64,000 bases of DNA. Origin: Solanum dulcamara (Eukaryota; Streptophyta; Magnoliopsida; Solanales; Solanaceae). The notes beneath the pieces are model-generated. The model was not told where the DNA came from. It did not search any database and saw only the letters and a program-made list of their open reading frames with translations. The position numbers and the translations under genes are program-made. Shown here one piece after another: positions 47,091 to 58,418 of this stretch. Numbering within the stretch: position 1 is the stretch's first letter; every line of letters begins with the position of its first letter. The stretch covers positions 72,978,757-73,042,756 of the forward strand of contig NC_077238.1 in assembly GCF_947179165.1 (NCBI RefSeq), written 5' to 3'.

Positions 47091-49245
47091 TGCCTTAAAA
47101 TTTTAACGCCTTAAAAATTTCCATGTCAAGACCCAAACCATTCTTCATAGGCCTATAGGCTTGAACCTGACGACTTCTAATTTCATATATGAGTTAGGAT
47201 CAATTCCTAAGTATTTTAAGGGTATTAGGTGTGGTTTAGGGTCATAAGGCATCTCTAACACCAAGCCAAGTCCAAAGGATTTCCAATGGCTAAGTTTTTA
47301 TATGAGGCTAGAAGATGGTCAACTTCAAATGATCATATTTCGTATTATATAAGGAATTAGGTGTTCCATGACCTATCAAATTAAAGTTCATTGAATCCTC
47401 TTTCCAACGCCACCAAAATTTCCTCATTTCGAGTTCGTAGTAAAAAGTTATGATCATTTTACTACAAACTATCTCTACAGAAATTTTAGGCTAGGTGTGA
47501 CGCGCCACTATAGCACCCGAAACCAGCCTCAGTAGTTTGGGGGATAGTGCGGCGCGCCAGCTATCGTGCCTGCAGGGTTTTTAGCCCATTTTCCATATTT
47601 TAGGGTCATTTTAGTCTCTTCTTGTGTTTAACCCAAAGTGAGGTTATTTTGAAGGTATATTTTCACCTATCTAAGAGACCCCTAAGTCTTTCTACACTCA
47701 TTCACTCTCACTCACACACAAAAAACACAAAAAAGCCCTAACCTCTCAAGTTCTTCTCAAGCTTTCTTCTCCATTTCCAAGAAGATCAAGCCTCCATTTC
47801 TTTTCAAGTTTTTCATTCAAGAGTTGACTCTTCAAGGTATGTGGATTTTCATCCATGGTTTCTTCCACCCATGGAGCCCAAATATTTTCTCAACTTGATA
47901 TTTCAAATTCTAATGGTGAACCTTTATGGGCTTTTACACAATGACTCTTAATATATATATTATGATATATTTTATAGTTATTGACATATATTGAAGTATA
48001 TTGACTCTTAATTTCATCAAATGAATGATTTATTAAAATGCCTATATAAAAGTTTGAAAAGGGTTTAAGGCATATATGGTGGGTTGTTTTAAGATGTGTA
48101 TTTTGATGCATTTTCATCACCCTTATGCATGCAAGTATTCTTTAAATGTATTTGAAGGTCTTTATGAATTGAACTCACCTAGTCTTCTCATATTGAATGA
48201 AGTTGAATTGAAAGTTTAGGAAGAAAATGCCTAGGTTTAAAGGAGTCTTGTGGAATAATTGAATGATGAAGAAAGGGCATTTAGTCAAAGAAAGAATTCA
48301 ATGTGAAGGGACAATTCTCACATATTTGAATCAAATGAAAAGTTTTAATGAGCTATTTCACCGATGAAGATGTGATGTCTAAAATTATACAATGTCTATG
48401 TTATTATGATACTTAAATGTTATTCCGTGGATTGACCTAGCACCGAATGTAGTATGTAGATGGGAACTCGACCTAAGGGGTCCTTAAGTAAAGTCTCGTG
48501 TTGCATTAACTAGGTGCCAACATATGAGCCCTTGTAGGCTATTTAGGCTAGTGGATCCACAATTAGCCAATAAAGTTAAAGTTAAAGAACGTTAAAGTTG
48601 ACGGAGTCCTACCCGGCAAGTAGACTCCCCGTGCCAATGTAGGGGGTTATGTTGGATTCCATGTACCTCACATGGTCTTAAATGTCAATTAAGGTCACTT
48701 CCCCACAAAAATGAATGTTTTAAGGTTGTTTTTTTTATGTTCAATGCATGCATTCATTATGCATATTGCTTACTCATGTGTCTCTTATGTTCTTTATTTC
48801 ATAGCATACTTACATACTTAGTACATTCAAAGCACTAACGCATACTTTTGCCTACATGATATCACCATGTAGGAACCAACGTCGCACCTCAACCTCCTTC
48901 ACGTGGCTAATTCGAGTTAGTTGAAGATTGCTTGTAGTGAGTTCTTATGTTTTGGGAATAACATCTTTTTTATTCTAAGCTTATGTTATGTAGAATAATA
49001 AGACTTTTATTAAGAAATTTCTTGATACTTATTTTGAGAGTGAGCTAGGGACATGTCTTAGCCCCCGCAAAGTCTATTAGTAGAGGTATATTTGGATACA
49101 AAAATGAAAAATGTTTTTAATTTCCACTTGTTATTATTTACCATTACCAATGAAATGTTTAATGAATGCTAAGAGGCTTGGGTGAGGTACCTTCGAGTGT
49201 CTCATTCGCCGTGTCACGTCTAGAACCTAGGCTTGGATTGTGATA
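47091..49245 (+). repeat. 5' LTR of the nested gypsy element
   Basis: The body is clear from TTTAACGCCTT (47102), but the first bases are altered; a TG at 47091 is the likely true start. It ends GGATTGTGATA, with the expected final CA changed to TA. It shares the core block near 47369-47418 and a GGCGC cassette near 47500-47570 with solo LTRs 1 to 3. A CAAGGTATGTGG donor-like motif is at 47834. Confidence 0.85.
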
Positions 49246-49249
49246 AACT

Positions 49250-49260
49250 TGGTATCAGAG
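49250..49260 (+). other. Primer-binding site, initiator Met tRNA
   Basis: TGGTATCAGAG, four bases after the LTR end, is an unchanged match to the complement of plant initiator methionine tRNA. Confidence 0.92.
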
Positions 49261-49462
49261 AACAAGGTTTTGAAATGGTCCTCGAAGTCCAACATAACAC
49301 GTCAAATAGGGTTTTGTTCATGTTTGTGAAGTGCGCCACAATTATGAATAGGAAACTATGAGACGTTTAGGAAAGCTTTTCACTTATTTCAAATTTATAT
49401 CGTGCCTCAGAGTGTCCCAAGTCTTCCTCTAACTAATGACTTGTTTTGTTTTTCCTTAGATT

Positions 49463-50660
49463 ATGCCTCATGGAAGACCACCTTGAAGGGAAAGGGTACT
49501 ACTTTGAAGGGCAAGGGTTGACGATGAGGACCAACCCCCTCCTTTTTGGGATATCCCACATTACGAGGAAAGGGTAACCCATGCCGAGTTCTGAAATGTC
49601 ATCACATTGGTGGCTCAAGATGTGGCCAACCAAGGGCGTCAATATGTTTCCCCTCCCCAAGTGCAAAATCCGGCCACTAGGATTCAGGAGTTTCAAAGGA
49701 TGAATCCACTGAATTTTGATAGTTTTAAACTAGATGAGGACCCTATGGAGTTCATCGAGGAGGTGTATCGAATTATGGCAATCTTGGGTGTTCCATCAAA
49801 TGAAAAGACCGAACTAGCGGCCTATTAACTCAAAGGTATGGCTCGAGTGTGGCACAAGTAATGGGTTATGGAGAGGGGTGAGGAAGGGGGGGCGATTGAA
49901 TAGGAAGAGTTCAAAAGTGCTTTCTTAGACCATTTCTTTCCATTGTAGTTAAGGGAGGCCAAGGTCCAAGAGTTCATCAACCTCCGATAAAGAATCATGA
50001 GTGTAAGGGAATATGCCCTCAAATTTACAAGGTTGTCCAAGTATGCTCCCTTTATGGTCTCCAGCTCTCGGGCAAGTATGAGTAAGTTTGTTTCTGGTGT
50101 TTCAAGCTTGGTGTCCAAAGAGTGAAAAACGGCCATGTTGGTCAAGGAGATGGACATCTCTCGGTTAATGACTTATGCCAAACAAATCGAAGAAGAGAAG
50201 TTGAGGGAAAGGTGTAGAGGGTTCAAAAAGGTTAGAGTGGATGGTGGAGGGTTCAACCCTCAAAGGTTCGGTTATGGTGGCATTAGCAAGGGCCAAGATG
50301 GTCAACGGTTCATGGGGAAAGGTTTTATAAATTCTCCTACTCTCAAATTCAACAAAGACAAGGGTCCTAACTTACTGGTCCCAAGAGATAACATTGGTAC
50401 CCAAGCTTTTTCCTCATGTGGGAAGTGTGGGAAGACCCACAAAGGGCGTGCTTGGCGGGCTCAAATGCATGCTTCAAATGTGGCAAGCTGGGTCACCATG
50501 CTCGGGATTGTAGAAGTGGTGGTGGTGGTAGGCCTCAAGGACAAGTTGCTCATGGCCAACAAGTTCAAGGAGGTGGCCAACGCACCAATCGTTTCTATGT
50601 ATTGCAAGGGAGGCAAGAGGTTGAGGAAGCACCAAATGTTGTTACCGGTATGTTAAAGGT
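49463..50660 (+). pseudogene. Nested gypsy gag
   Basis: The start is MPHGRPP at 49463, soon followed by stops. Clear gag blocks are NPATRIQEFQRMNPLNFDSF, DPMEFIEEVYRIM, KTELAAY then a stop, EYALKFTRLSKYAPFM and YAKQIEEEKLRER. The nucleocapsid part has SCGKCGKTHKG in one frame and ACFKCGKLGHHARDC in the next, so a frame change lies near 50450. The first cluster is the partial knuckle of this group and the second is a full CCHC knuckle. Gag would form the particle and bind RNA. Four stops near the middle (49826-49940) and the frame change prevent a full protein. Confidence 0.82.
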
Positions 50661-51080
50661 CTTTAATTTTGATGTATATGCATTGTTGGATCCCGGTGCA
50701 AACTTTTCATTTGTTACCCCATTCTTAGCGAATAGTTTGATGTGTCACCCAAAATGTTATTAGATCCTTATTTGGTGTCAACTCCCATGGTTAATCTTTT
50801 ATTGCTAGAAAGGTATTATAGGGGTTGTCCCGTGTTTATCTCACATAAAGTTATTCCTTGTGATCTCATTGAGCTTGACATGGTAGATTTCTATGTCATT
50901 CTTGGGATGGATTAGTTACATGCATCTTATGCTTCTATAGATTGTAGAACTCGTCGAGTCAAGTTCGAATTTCCAAATGAGTCTTTTATTGAATGGGAAG
51001 GTCGTGATTCGATGGTGAAGGGTAAGTTCATTTCTTATATTAAGGCCCAAAAATTAATTTCTAAGGGTTGTATGTAACAC
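50640..51080 (+). pseudogene. Nested gypsy protease
   Basis: VTGMLKVFNFDVYALLDPGA at 50638 leads into NFSFVTPFLA. DPG is the usual active-site form in this plant gypsy group. After 50740 the frame shifts, then continues with VNLLLLERYYRGC-like sequence, ELDMVDFYVILGMD and SYASIDCRTRRVKFEFPN. The protease would cut Gag-Pol inside particles. The catalytic aspartate is present, but a stop in GMD-W-LH (TAG) and the frame change break it. Confidence 0.75.
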
Positions 51081-51083
51081 ATT

Positions 51084-52500
51084 GTGAGGGTTAGAGATGT
51101 CGACTCTAAAAGTCCTCCTCTTGAGTCGATTCCCATAGTCAATGAGTTCTTTGATGTCTTTCCCGATGACCTTCCTGGTGTCTCTCTCAAAAGGGAAGTT
51201 GATTTTGGTATCGATCTCCTCGATACCCAACCTATCTCTATTCCTCCATATCGGATAACCCTGGAAAAATTGAAAGAGTTGAAAGAACAATTAGAGGACT
51301 TGTTAGAAAAGGGGTTCATAAGACCATGTACTTTGCCATGGGGTGCTACCGTGTTATTTGTGAGAAAGAAGGATGGGTCGCTTCGTATGTCCATAGACTA
51401 TCGATAATTAAATAAGATGACCATTAAGAACAAATACCCACTCCCTAGAATAGATGACTTGTTTGATCAATTACAAGGGGCAAGTTACTTCTCTAAGATC
51501 GACCTTCGGTCCGGCTATCACCAACTATGGGTGAGGGAGTGTGATGACCCCAAAACAGCTTTCCAAATAAGGTGTGGTCACTTTGAGTTTGTGGTGATGA
51601 GTTTTGGGTTGACGAATGCGCTGACGGTGTTCATGGACTTGATGAATAGGGTGTTCAAACCTTACCTTGATAGTTTTGTGGTGGTCTTCATTGATGATAT
51701 CTTGGTTTACTCTCATGGTGAGGGAGAACATAAAAATCACTTAAGAGTTGTGCTTCAAACCTTGAGGGAATAGACAATTATTTACAAAATTTAGTAAGTG
51801 TGAATTTTGGTTGAAGGAGGTGGCATTTCTTGGTCACGTAGTGTCAGGTGATGGGATCAAGGTTGATCCTAAGAAAATGGAGCCAGTCAAGAATTGGCCT
51901 AGAATGTTGTCTCCTTCAGACATTAGGAGTTTCTTGGGTCTAGTCGGGTACTATAGAAGTTTCATCAAAGGGTTTTCTTGCATCTCGTCTCCTATGACGA
52001 AACTAACCCAAAAGAAAGCAAAATTCATATGGACGAATGAGTGTGAAAAGAGTTTCCAAACCTTGAAGGATCGACTTACCTCCACTCCTATTTTGACTCT
52101 ATCAGAAGGATTAGAAGGCTTTGTGGTTTATTGTGATGCTTCAAAAATTCATTTGGGTTGTGTCTTAATGAAAAATGGCAAGGTCATAGCCTATGCTTCT
52201 AGGCAACTGAAGGCACATGAGCGTAACTACCCTACCCATGATCTTGAATTGGCGGCCGTTGTTTTTGCTTTCAAGATGTGGTGGCATTACCTCTATGGGG
52301 TGCATATGGATGTGTATACCGATCATAAGAGTCTTCAATATGTGTTCACCCAAAAGGACCTTAATCTAAGACAAAGTAGGGGATAGAACTCCTCAAGGAC
52401 TATGACATGAGTGTGCATTATCATCCAGATAAAGCCAATGTAGTTGTCGATGAACTTAGTAGAGTGTCTATAGAGAGTGTGTCCCATATTGATGAAGGAA
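51084..52500 (+). pseudogene. Nested gypsy reverse transcriptase and RNase H
   Basis: A long frame at 51084-51407 reads [35 protein letters not shown] and [14 protein letters not shown] then replaces a glutamine before LNK. At 51417-51773 follow [38 protein letters not shown] and the catalytic FIDD (51687-51698). From 51811: [35 protein letters not shown] and RNase H with [36 protein letters not shown] and [20 protein letters not shown]. The tether reads VHYHPDKANVVVDELSR. The domain order is that of Ty3/gypsy. Three stops and a frame change separate otherwise well-kept blocks. Confidence 0.92.
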
Positions 52501-52747
52501 AGAGGGAGTTGGCGAGAGATGTTCACCGGTTGGCTAGATTACGGATGAAGTTGTGTGGTACCGATAATGGTGGCATGGTTGTTCAAAATGGGTCCGAATC
52601 CTCTTTGGTGATGGATGTTAATTCAACCCAAGATCTTGACCCGACGTTTGTTGAATTAAAGAAGTTGGTGAAGGAGAAGAAGGTAGGGGTCTTTTCCCAA
52701 GGGAGGGTGGGGTTCTATACTACCAAGGTCGATTATGTGTTCCAGAT

Positions 52748-53475
52748 GTGGATGGCATAAGGAGCTTGATTTTGAAGAAGGCCCACAATTCTTCATACTC
52801 TATTTACCTCGGTTCAACAAAAATGTACCGAGACTTAAAAGAGTTCTATTGGTGGGGTGGAATGAAGAAGGATATAGCGAGGTTCGTGTCTGAATGTCCG
52901 AATTACCAACAAGTGAAGGCCAAACATCAAAGGCCGGATGGCCTAGACCAAGACATTGAAATCCCTACTTGGAAGTGGAAAGATGTGAATATGGATTTTG
53001 TAGTGGGTTTGTCTCATACCCAGAAGCGTCATGATTCAATTTGGCTAATTGTTGATAGAATGACTAAGTCGGCTTACTTTCTACCGATTAAGACTTCCTA
53101 TAGTACTGAAGACTATGCCAAGTTGTATATTCGGGAGTTGGTGAGGTTGCATGGTGTGCCATTGTCCATTATTTTGGATCGTGGTACCCAATTCACTTCT
53201 CACTTTTGGAGATCGTTTTAAAAAGGCCTCGGTACTAAGGTAAATTTGAGCACCTCATTCCATCCTCAAACTAATGGACAAGGCGGAAGGACAATTCAAA
53301 CACTAGAAGATATGTTAAGGGCTTGTGTGTTGGAGTTTAAAGGAAATTGGGATGATCATCTACCGCTCATCGAGTTTTCCTATAATAATAGTTACCACTC
53401 AAGTATTGGAATGGGCCGTTTGAGGCTTTGTATGGGATATGATATAGATTCCCGGTTGGTTGGTTTGAAGTAGGT
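52748..53475 (+). pseudogene. Nested gypsy integrase
   Basis: Zinc-binding region: AHNSSYSIYLGSTKMYRDLK and CPNYQQVKAKHQRPDG, where the family histidine (SIHPG) and second cysteine (CPNCQ) are both tyrosine. The core reads WKWKDVNMDFVVGL, then HGVPLSIILDRGTQFTSHFW with a stop after it, then [20 protein letters not shown]. Thirty-five residues after the second aspartate, the catalytic glutamate position holds glycine (GGA for GAA). The C-terminal segment is [20 protein letters not shown]. Integrase would join element DNA to the chromosome; both the zinc fold and the active site are damaged here. Confidence 0.88.
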
Positions 53476-53478
53476 GAG

Positions 53479-54042
53479 ATGACCTTGTTGGGCCCTGATT
53501 TGGTACTTGATGCATTAGAGAAGGTGAAGCTCATTAAAGAAAGGTTAAAGACGGCTCAAAGTCGTCAAAAGTCATATTCCGACACTAGAAGAAGGGATCT
53601 TGAGTTTAATGTGGATGATTGGGTGTATTTGAAGGTTTCACCCATGAAGGATGTGCTTCGATTTAGTAAGAAAGGAAAATTGAGCCCTAGGTATGTAGGG
53701 TCGTATAAAATCTTAAGACATGTTGGCAAAGTTGCTTATGAGTTGGAGTTACCATTGTAAATGGCCATGGTTCACCCAGTATTTCATGTGTCTATGTTGA
53801 GAAAATGTGTAGGTGATCCTAATTCCATTGTTCATTTGGAAGTAGCGAATGTTGAAGAAAACTTGACCTATGAAGAGGTCCCGGTTGAAATTTTGGATCG
53901 GCAAATTAAGAGGTTGAGGAACGAAGAGGTTGCATCTATTAAAGTCCTTCGGAGGAATCAACAAGTTGAAAGTGCTACATGAGAAGCGGAAACGGATATG
54001 ATGAAACGTTATCCTCACCTTTCCCATTCTACTCAAGTCTAA
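53479..54042 (+). pseudogene. Nested gypsy integrase tail and chromodomain
   Basis: LIKERLKTAQSRQKSYSDTR and LEFNVDDWVYLKVSPMKDVL form the usual integrase C-terminal domain, ending GKVAYELELPL and a TAA. MVHPVFHVSMLRKCVGD and LTYEEVPVEILDRQIKRLRN then start the chromodomain, with VKVLRRNQQVE-like sequence and a TGA where the family has tryptophan (AT-W-EAE). The end is a TAA at 54040-54042. A chromodomain at the end of pol marks the chromovirus branch (Tekay/Del-like) and targets integration to marked chromatin. Two stops interrupt it. Confidence 0.85.
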
Positions 54043-54285
54043 GGTACTAAGTTACTCACACTCAATGTTTAAGACTCCTATGTTTCGGTTCTCTTAAGTC
54101 CTCATATGCATGCATGTTCATGAAGTTTAATTTTAAAGCTATGATTTATGCTTAAATTTAATAATTTCATATTTGATGCATTACAAGTGTCATTGTATAT
54201 ATGTTGGGCTACTAGTCCTCGTGCCACGTCCCCTTCTATGCTAATGAATCTCATTCGAGGATGAATGTTCCCAAGGTGAAGATCT

Positions 54286-56411
54286 TGTAACGCCTTGAAA
54301 ATTTCCATGTCAAGACCCAAACCATTCTTTATAGGTGTATAGGCTTGAACCCGATGACTTATAATTTCAGATATGAGTTGGGATCAATTTCTAAGTATTT
54401 TAAGGATATTAGGTGTGGTTTAGAGTCATAAGACATCTCTAACACCAAGCCAAGTCCAAAGGATTTCCAATGGCTAAGTTTTTATATGAGTCCGGAATAG
54501 GGTCAACTTTAAATGCACATATTTTGTATTATATAAGGAATTAGGTGTGTACCTATCAAATTAAAGGTCTTTGAATCCTCTCTCCAACGCCACTGGGATT
54601 TTCTTATTCCGAGTTCGGAGTAAAAAGTTAAGATCATTTTACTAAAAACTATCACTACAGAAATTTTAGGCTTGGTGCTCCAATGGCGCGACGCGCCACT
54701 ATAGCGCTCGAAACCAGCCTAAGTAGTTTGGGGGCTGGCGCGGTGCACCAGCTATCGCGCCTGTGGGGTTTTTAGCCCGTTTTCCATATTTTAGGGTCAT
54801 TTGAGTCTCTTCTTGTGTTTAATCCAAAGTGAGATCATTTTGAAGGTATATTTTCACCTATCTAAGAGACTCCTAAGTCTTTCTACACTCATTCACTCTC
54901 ACTCACACTCAAAAAACACAAAAAAAAACCTAACCTCTCAAGTTCTTCTTAAGCTTTCTTCCTCCATCTCCAAGTAGATCAAGCCTCCATTTCTTTTCAA
55001 GTTTTTCATTCAAGAGTTGACTCCTCAAGGTATGTGGGTTTTCATCCATGGTTTCTTCCACCCATGGAGCCCAAATATTTTCTCAACTTGATATTTCAAA
55101 TTCTAATGGTGAACCTTCATGGGCTTTTACACAATGACTCTTAATGCATATATTATGATATATTTTATTCTTATTGTCATATATTGATGTATATTAACTC
55201 TTAATTTCATCAAATGAATGATTTGTTAAAATGTCTCTATGAAAGTTTGAAAAGGGTTTAAGGCATATATAGTGGGTTGTTTTACGATGTGTATTTTGAT
55301 GCATTTCCATCACCCTTATGCATGCAAGTATTCTTTAAATGTATTTGAAGGTCTTTATGAATTGAACTCACCTAGTCTTCTCAAATTGAATGAAGTTGAA
55401 TTGAAAGTTTAGGAAGCAAATGCCTAGGTTTAAAGGAGTCTTGTGAAATTATTGAATGATGAAGAAAGGTCTTTTAGTCAAAGAAAGGATTCAATATAAA
55501 GGGACAATTCTCACATATTTGAATCAAATGAAATATTTTAATGAGTTATTCCACCGATGAAGATGTGATGTCTAAAATTATACAATGCCTATGTCATTAT
55601 GATACTTAAATGTTATTCTGTGGGATTGACGTAGCACCGAATGTAGCATGTAGATGGGATCTTGACCTAAGGGGTCCTTAAGTAAAGTCTGGTGTTGCAT
55701 TAACTATGCACCAACATAGGAGCCATTTTAGGCTATTTAGGCTAGTAGATCCACAATTAGCCAATAAAGTTAAAGTTAAAGAACGTTAAAGTTGATGGAG
55801 TCCTACCCGGCAAGTAGACTCCCCGTGCCAACGTAGAGGGTTATGTCGGATTCCATGTAATACCTCGCATGGTCTTAAATGTCGGTTAAGGTAGTTTTTT
55901 TTATATTCAATGCATGCATTCATTATGCATATTGCTTACTCATGTCTCTCTTATGTTCTTCATTTCATAGCATACTCACATACTTAGTACATTCAAAGTA
56001 CGAACGCATATTTTTACCTACATAATATCACCATGTAGGAACCGACGTCGCACCTCGACCTCCTTCACGTGGCTAATTTGAGTTAGTTGAAAATTGCTTG
56101 TAGTGAGTCCCCATGTTTTGGGAACAACATCTTTTTTATTCTAAGCTTATGTTATGTAGAATAATAAGACTTTTATTAAGAAATTTCTTGATACTTATTT
56201 TGAGGGTGAGCTAGGGACATGTCTTAGCCCCCGACAAGTCTATTAGTAGAGGTATGTTTGGACACAAAAATGAAAAATATTTTTAATTTTCACTTGTTAT
56301 TATTTACCATTAGCAATGAAATGCTTAATGAATGCTAAGAGGCTTGGGTGAGGTACCTCCGGGTGTCTCATTCGCTGTGTCACATCTAGGACCTAGGCTT
56401 GGGTCGTGACA
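54286..56411 (+). repeat. 3' LTR of the nested gypsy element
   Basis: It begins TGTAACGCCTTGAAAATTTC after the purine-rich AAGGTGAAGATCT and ends TGGGTCGTGACA. It holds the core block near 54550-54595, the GGCGC cassette near 54675-54765 and a CAAGGTATGTGG motif at 55026. A short segment near 55880 present in the 5' copy (about 48695-48720) is missing. Confidence 0.92.
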
Positions 56412-56970
56412 GAGATATTCTTCTAACTTCTTCATTCAACACACCACTTTTTGCATATTTCATAGTAACCTTACCACGGGGAGCAGAATTTATTAAAGAA
56501 ACTCTAAGAGTTTCCCAAGAATTTGGTAGAGTATTAAGAAGCTAAAGTCCTTGTAGTTCATCATCAAAATTGACACTCAATCTTAACAGCTGAGCAAGAA
56601 CACCTTGAAAATCATTGATATGATCAAGAATAGGACTGCCCTTCTTGTATTTAAAGGTCATCAATTGTTTTAGCAAAACCAACTTGTTATTTCCAGTTTT
56701 TGAAGCGTAATGCGTCTCCAACTTTTCCACGATGTTCTATCATGTATCTTATTCACAATATGGTTGCGAACATTATCGTTAACACATTGCCATATATATC
56801 CACATACTTTTTGGTGCTCAAAATTCCAATTTTCATCCACATTCTCAGATTTATGAGAAGCAAAAACGGGAAGATGCATCTTTTTCACGAATAGTAGATC
56901 TTTCATCTTACTTTTCCATATTGTAGTTACTCCCATTTAAACACACCATCTTGCTCATATTTTTCTCCAT
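56412..56970 (-). pseudogene. Copia gag, N-terminal part
   Basis: The ATG at 56970-56968 opens MEKNMSKMVCLNGSNY. One frame change near 56915 leads into IWKSKMKDLLFVKKMHLPVF, then WNFEHQKVCGYIWQCVNDNV and THYASKTGNNKLVLLKQLMT with HINDFQGVLAQLLRLSVNFD. This is the conserved gag of Tnt1/Tork-type copia elements, ahead of the arginine-rich and knuckle parts at 47090-46930. NEEVRRIS at the left edge joins to SHSDVLYIKYRGRG across the removed gypsy element. The neighbours on the right are a primer-binding site (56996-57007) and LTR Y. Frame changes and stops make it non-functional. Confidence 0.85.
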
Positions 56971-56995
56971 CGACAATCCTTGATAAACTACTAAG

Positions 56996-57007
56996 GCTCT
57001 GATACCA
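56996..57007 (-). other. Primer-binding site beside LTR Y
   Basis: The plus strand reads GCTCTGATACCA, so the minus strand is TGGTATCAGAGC, an exact initiator methionine tRNA complement. It lies two bases from LTR Y, marking Y as a 5' LTR for the gag to its left. Confidence 0.9.
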
Positions 57008-57009
57008 CT

Positions 57010-57476
57010 TGTTATGATCGAAAATAATTAAGTTTCATGTGAAAACTAGTAAAGCAAATCTCGAAAGACCATGAGTAAGAAGACAAATAAAAAATATACA
57101 AAAAAGACACAAATATTTAACGTGGTTTGGTCAACCGACCTATATCCACAAGAAGAGATGAGCAATCCACTATATAAATATGAGAGTACAAAATATCGAG
57201 AGAAATAACCTCACAAAATTCACTCAGAATAAAAAGAGTTTCACACAAGTATTGACGTAATACTTGTGTCTACAAACTCCTCCTATACAAAACTCTCAAA
57301 GTCAATTGGACTACATTGTGAATGCTACTATGTTTGAAGGATTGAGCCTCTATTTATAGAGTCATAAAAAATTTCCTACAAGAAAAAGGACTAGCCAAAT
57401 ATGGAGACTTTATGTTTTCCTTTTAGAAAAAAAGAAAACTCAATTATACTAAAACATTCAGGGCAAAATCCCAACA
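57010..57476 (-). repeat. Copia LTR of a second subfamily (Y)
   Basis: The plus strand begins TGTTATGATCGAAAAT and ends AAAATCCCAACA (467 bases). It shares only general layout with the X LTRs (similar first seven bases, TTAACGTGG, CCACTATA). It has a primer-binding site on its left and a polypurine tract on its right, so it looks like a 5' LTR from one side and a 3' LTR from the other. Confidence 0.85.
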
Positions 57477-57697
57477 ATTCTCCCCCATAGCCTGAATTTA
57501 TGACAAAATAAATTTGTTCCACTTCTTTACATAATATTCAATAGGTTAAATCTCCATCTTCAAAATCTCCTCAACAAAATCTATATCTCGACACAGAGAA
57601 CTTCCTTGAAAAATTTCTCCAACAAAAATCTTTATTACTGTCAAAAAGTGTGGTGCTAGAACTGAACCCGCCAAGATGAACACCCATTTTTTACCTC
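57477..57697 (-). pseudogene. 3'-end remnant of a Y-type copia element
   Basis: ATTCTCCCCCATAG next to LTR Y is the complement of a polypurine tract (CTATGGGGGAGAAT). The remaining 200 bases carry no long open frame and resemble the untranslated 3' part of a copia element. It is followed by the primer-binding site of the X element, so an internal deletion or template switch joined two elements here. Confidence 0.65.
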
Positions 57698-57709
57698 GCT
57701 CTAATATCA
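57698..57709 (-). other. Decayed primer-binding site of element X
   Basis: The minus strand TGATATTAGAGC differs from TGGTATCAGAGC by one G-to-A and one C-to-T change. It lies two bases from the X 5' LTR, the same spacing as at LTR Y. Confidence 0.8.
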
Positions 57710-57711
57710 CT

Positions 57712-58418
57712 TGTTATGACGGAAGGACGCAAACTCAAAAATAGAGAAAATAAAGAACACCAAATTTAACTTGGACAAACCCTTCAAATCGAAGGTAATA
57801 ACCACAAAATAGTCGAGATTCGAATTGCTCCACTATAACAATAAGATAGTTACAAATATTCTCTTAAATGGCTACATAACAATTGTCAAGCAAGGAGAAG
57901 CAAAAGCTACACCAACAAAAGTAATAGAAAGAAAACCACCCAAAATAGAGCTACTATTCGATACCTAAAATGGGATGTTTCTAACTTCCAAATCCAATCT
58001 CCACCATTTAAATCAAACACTAAGATGTTAGGAACACTTAATAAAAATATTTCATCTCGATCCAACAATTATTGAATCGGCAAATGCAATTTGAAGGTTG
58101 CTAGTCGAAGAGGCAGAACTGCTGCGAAAAACACCATTTTCTTCTTTCTTCTCTCTTGTTGAAAGCTCTCTCAAAACCTCTCTTATGTGCCTAATGTCTC
58201 TCAAATACACTACCAATAAGGAATTGTATAATTCTCTCAAATCATCCTATTTATAGAGTGATACATTTTTCTAAAGTCAAAACCAACTCCAAATAGGATT
58301 ATAATTCCAATCATTTTCCAAATAGGATTGGGAACCAAATTTGGAGAATTATTCCAATTTTTTTACAAATAGGATTAGGCCATGGGCCTTTGTCTAGAAC
58401 ATGGGCCATATACCAATA
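57712..58418 (-). repeat. 5' LTR of the copia element (subfamily X)
   Basis: The plus strand begins TGTTATGACGGAAGG and ends ATATACCAATA, with the last CA changed to TA, followed by the AAAGG duplication. It is collinear with 42922-43627. Confidence 0.9.

Larger units (their letters stand above)
47091..56411 (+). mobile_element. Ty3/gypsy chromovirus nested in copia gag
   Basis: Two LTRs of about 2.1 kb flank a primer-binding site, gag, protease, reverse transcriptase, RNase H, integrase and a chromodomain tail. GATAT occurs at both junctions with the copia gag (47087-47091 and 56414-56418), and copia gag homology continues across the removed element. By eye the LTRs differ at about 13 of the first 205 bases, fewer than the host copia LTRs, which agrees with a later insertion. 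Coding regions have about a dozen stops and one frame change, so it is not autonomous. Confidence 0.9.
42922..58418 (-). mobile_element. Chimeric Ty1/copia element, TSD AAAGG
   Basis: LTRs of the same subfamily (X) lie at 42922-43627 and 57712-58418, and the whole is flanked by AAAGG (42917-42921 and 58419-58423). Transcription runs leftwards. The order from the right is 5' LTR, primer-binding site, a short stretch of a second subfamily with its own polypurine tract and LTR (Y), a second primer-binding site, gag, a nested gypsy element, protease, integrase, reverse transcriptase, RNase H, polypurine tract, 3' LTR. Integrase before reverse transcriptase marks Ty1/copia; motifs resemble Tnt1/Tork. 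The two X LTRs differ at roughly 30 of the first 200 bases by eye, so the insertion is old. Confidence 0.88.

Noticed and set aside
49825..50157. 110-codon minus-strand frame
   Set aside because: It is antisense to the nested gypsy gag.
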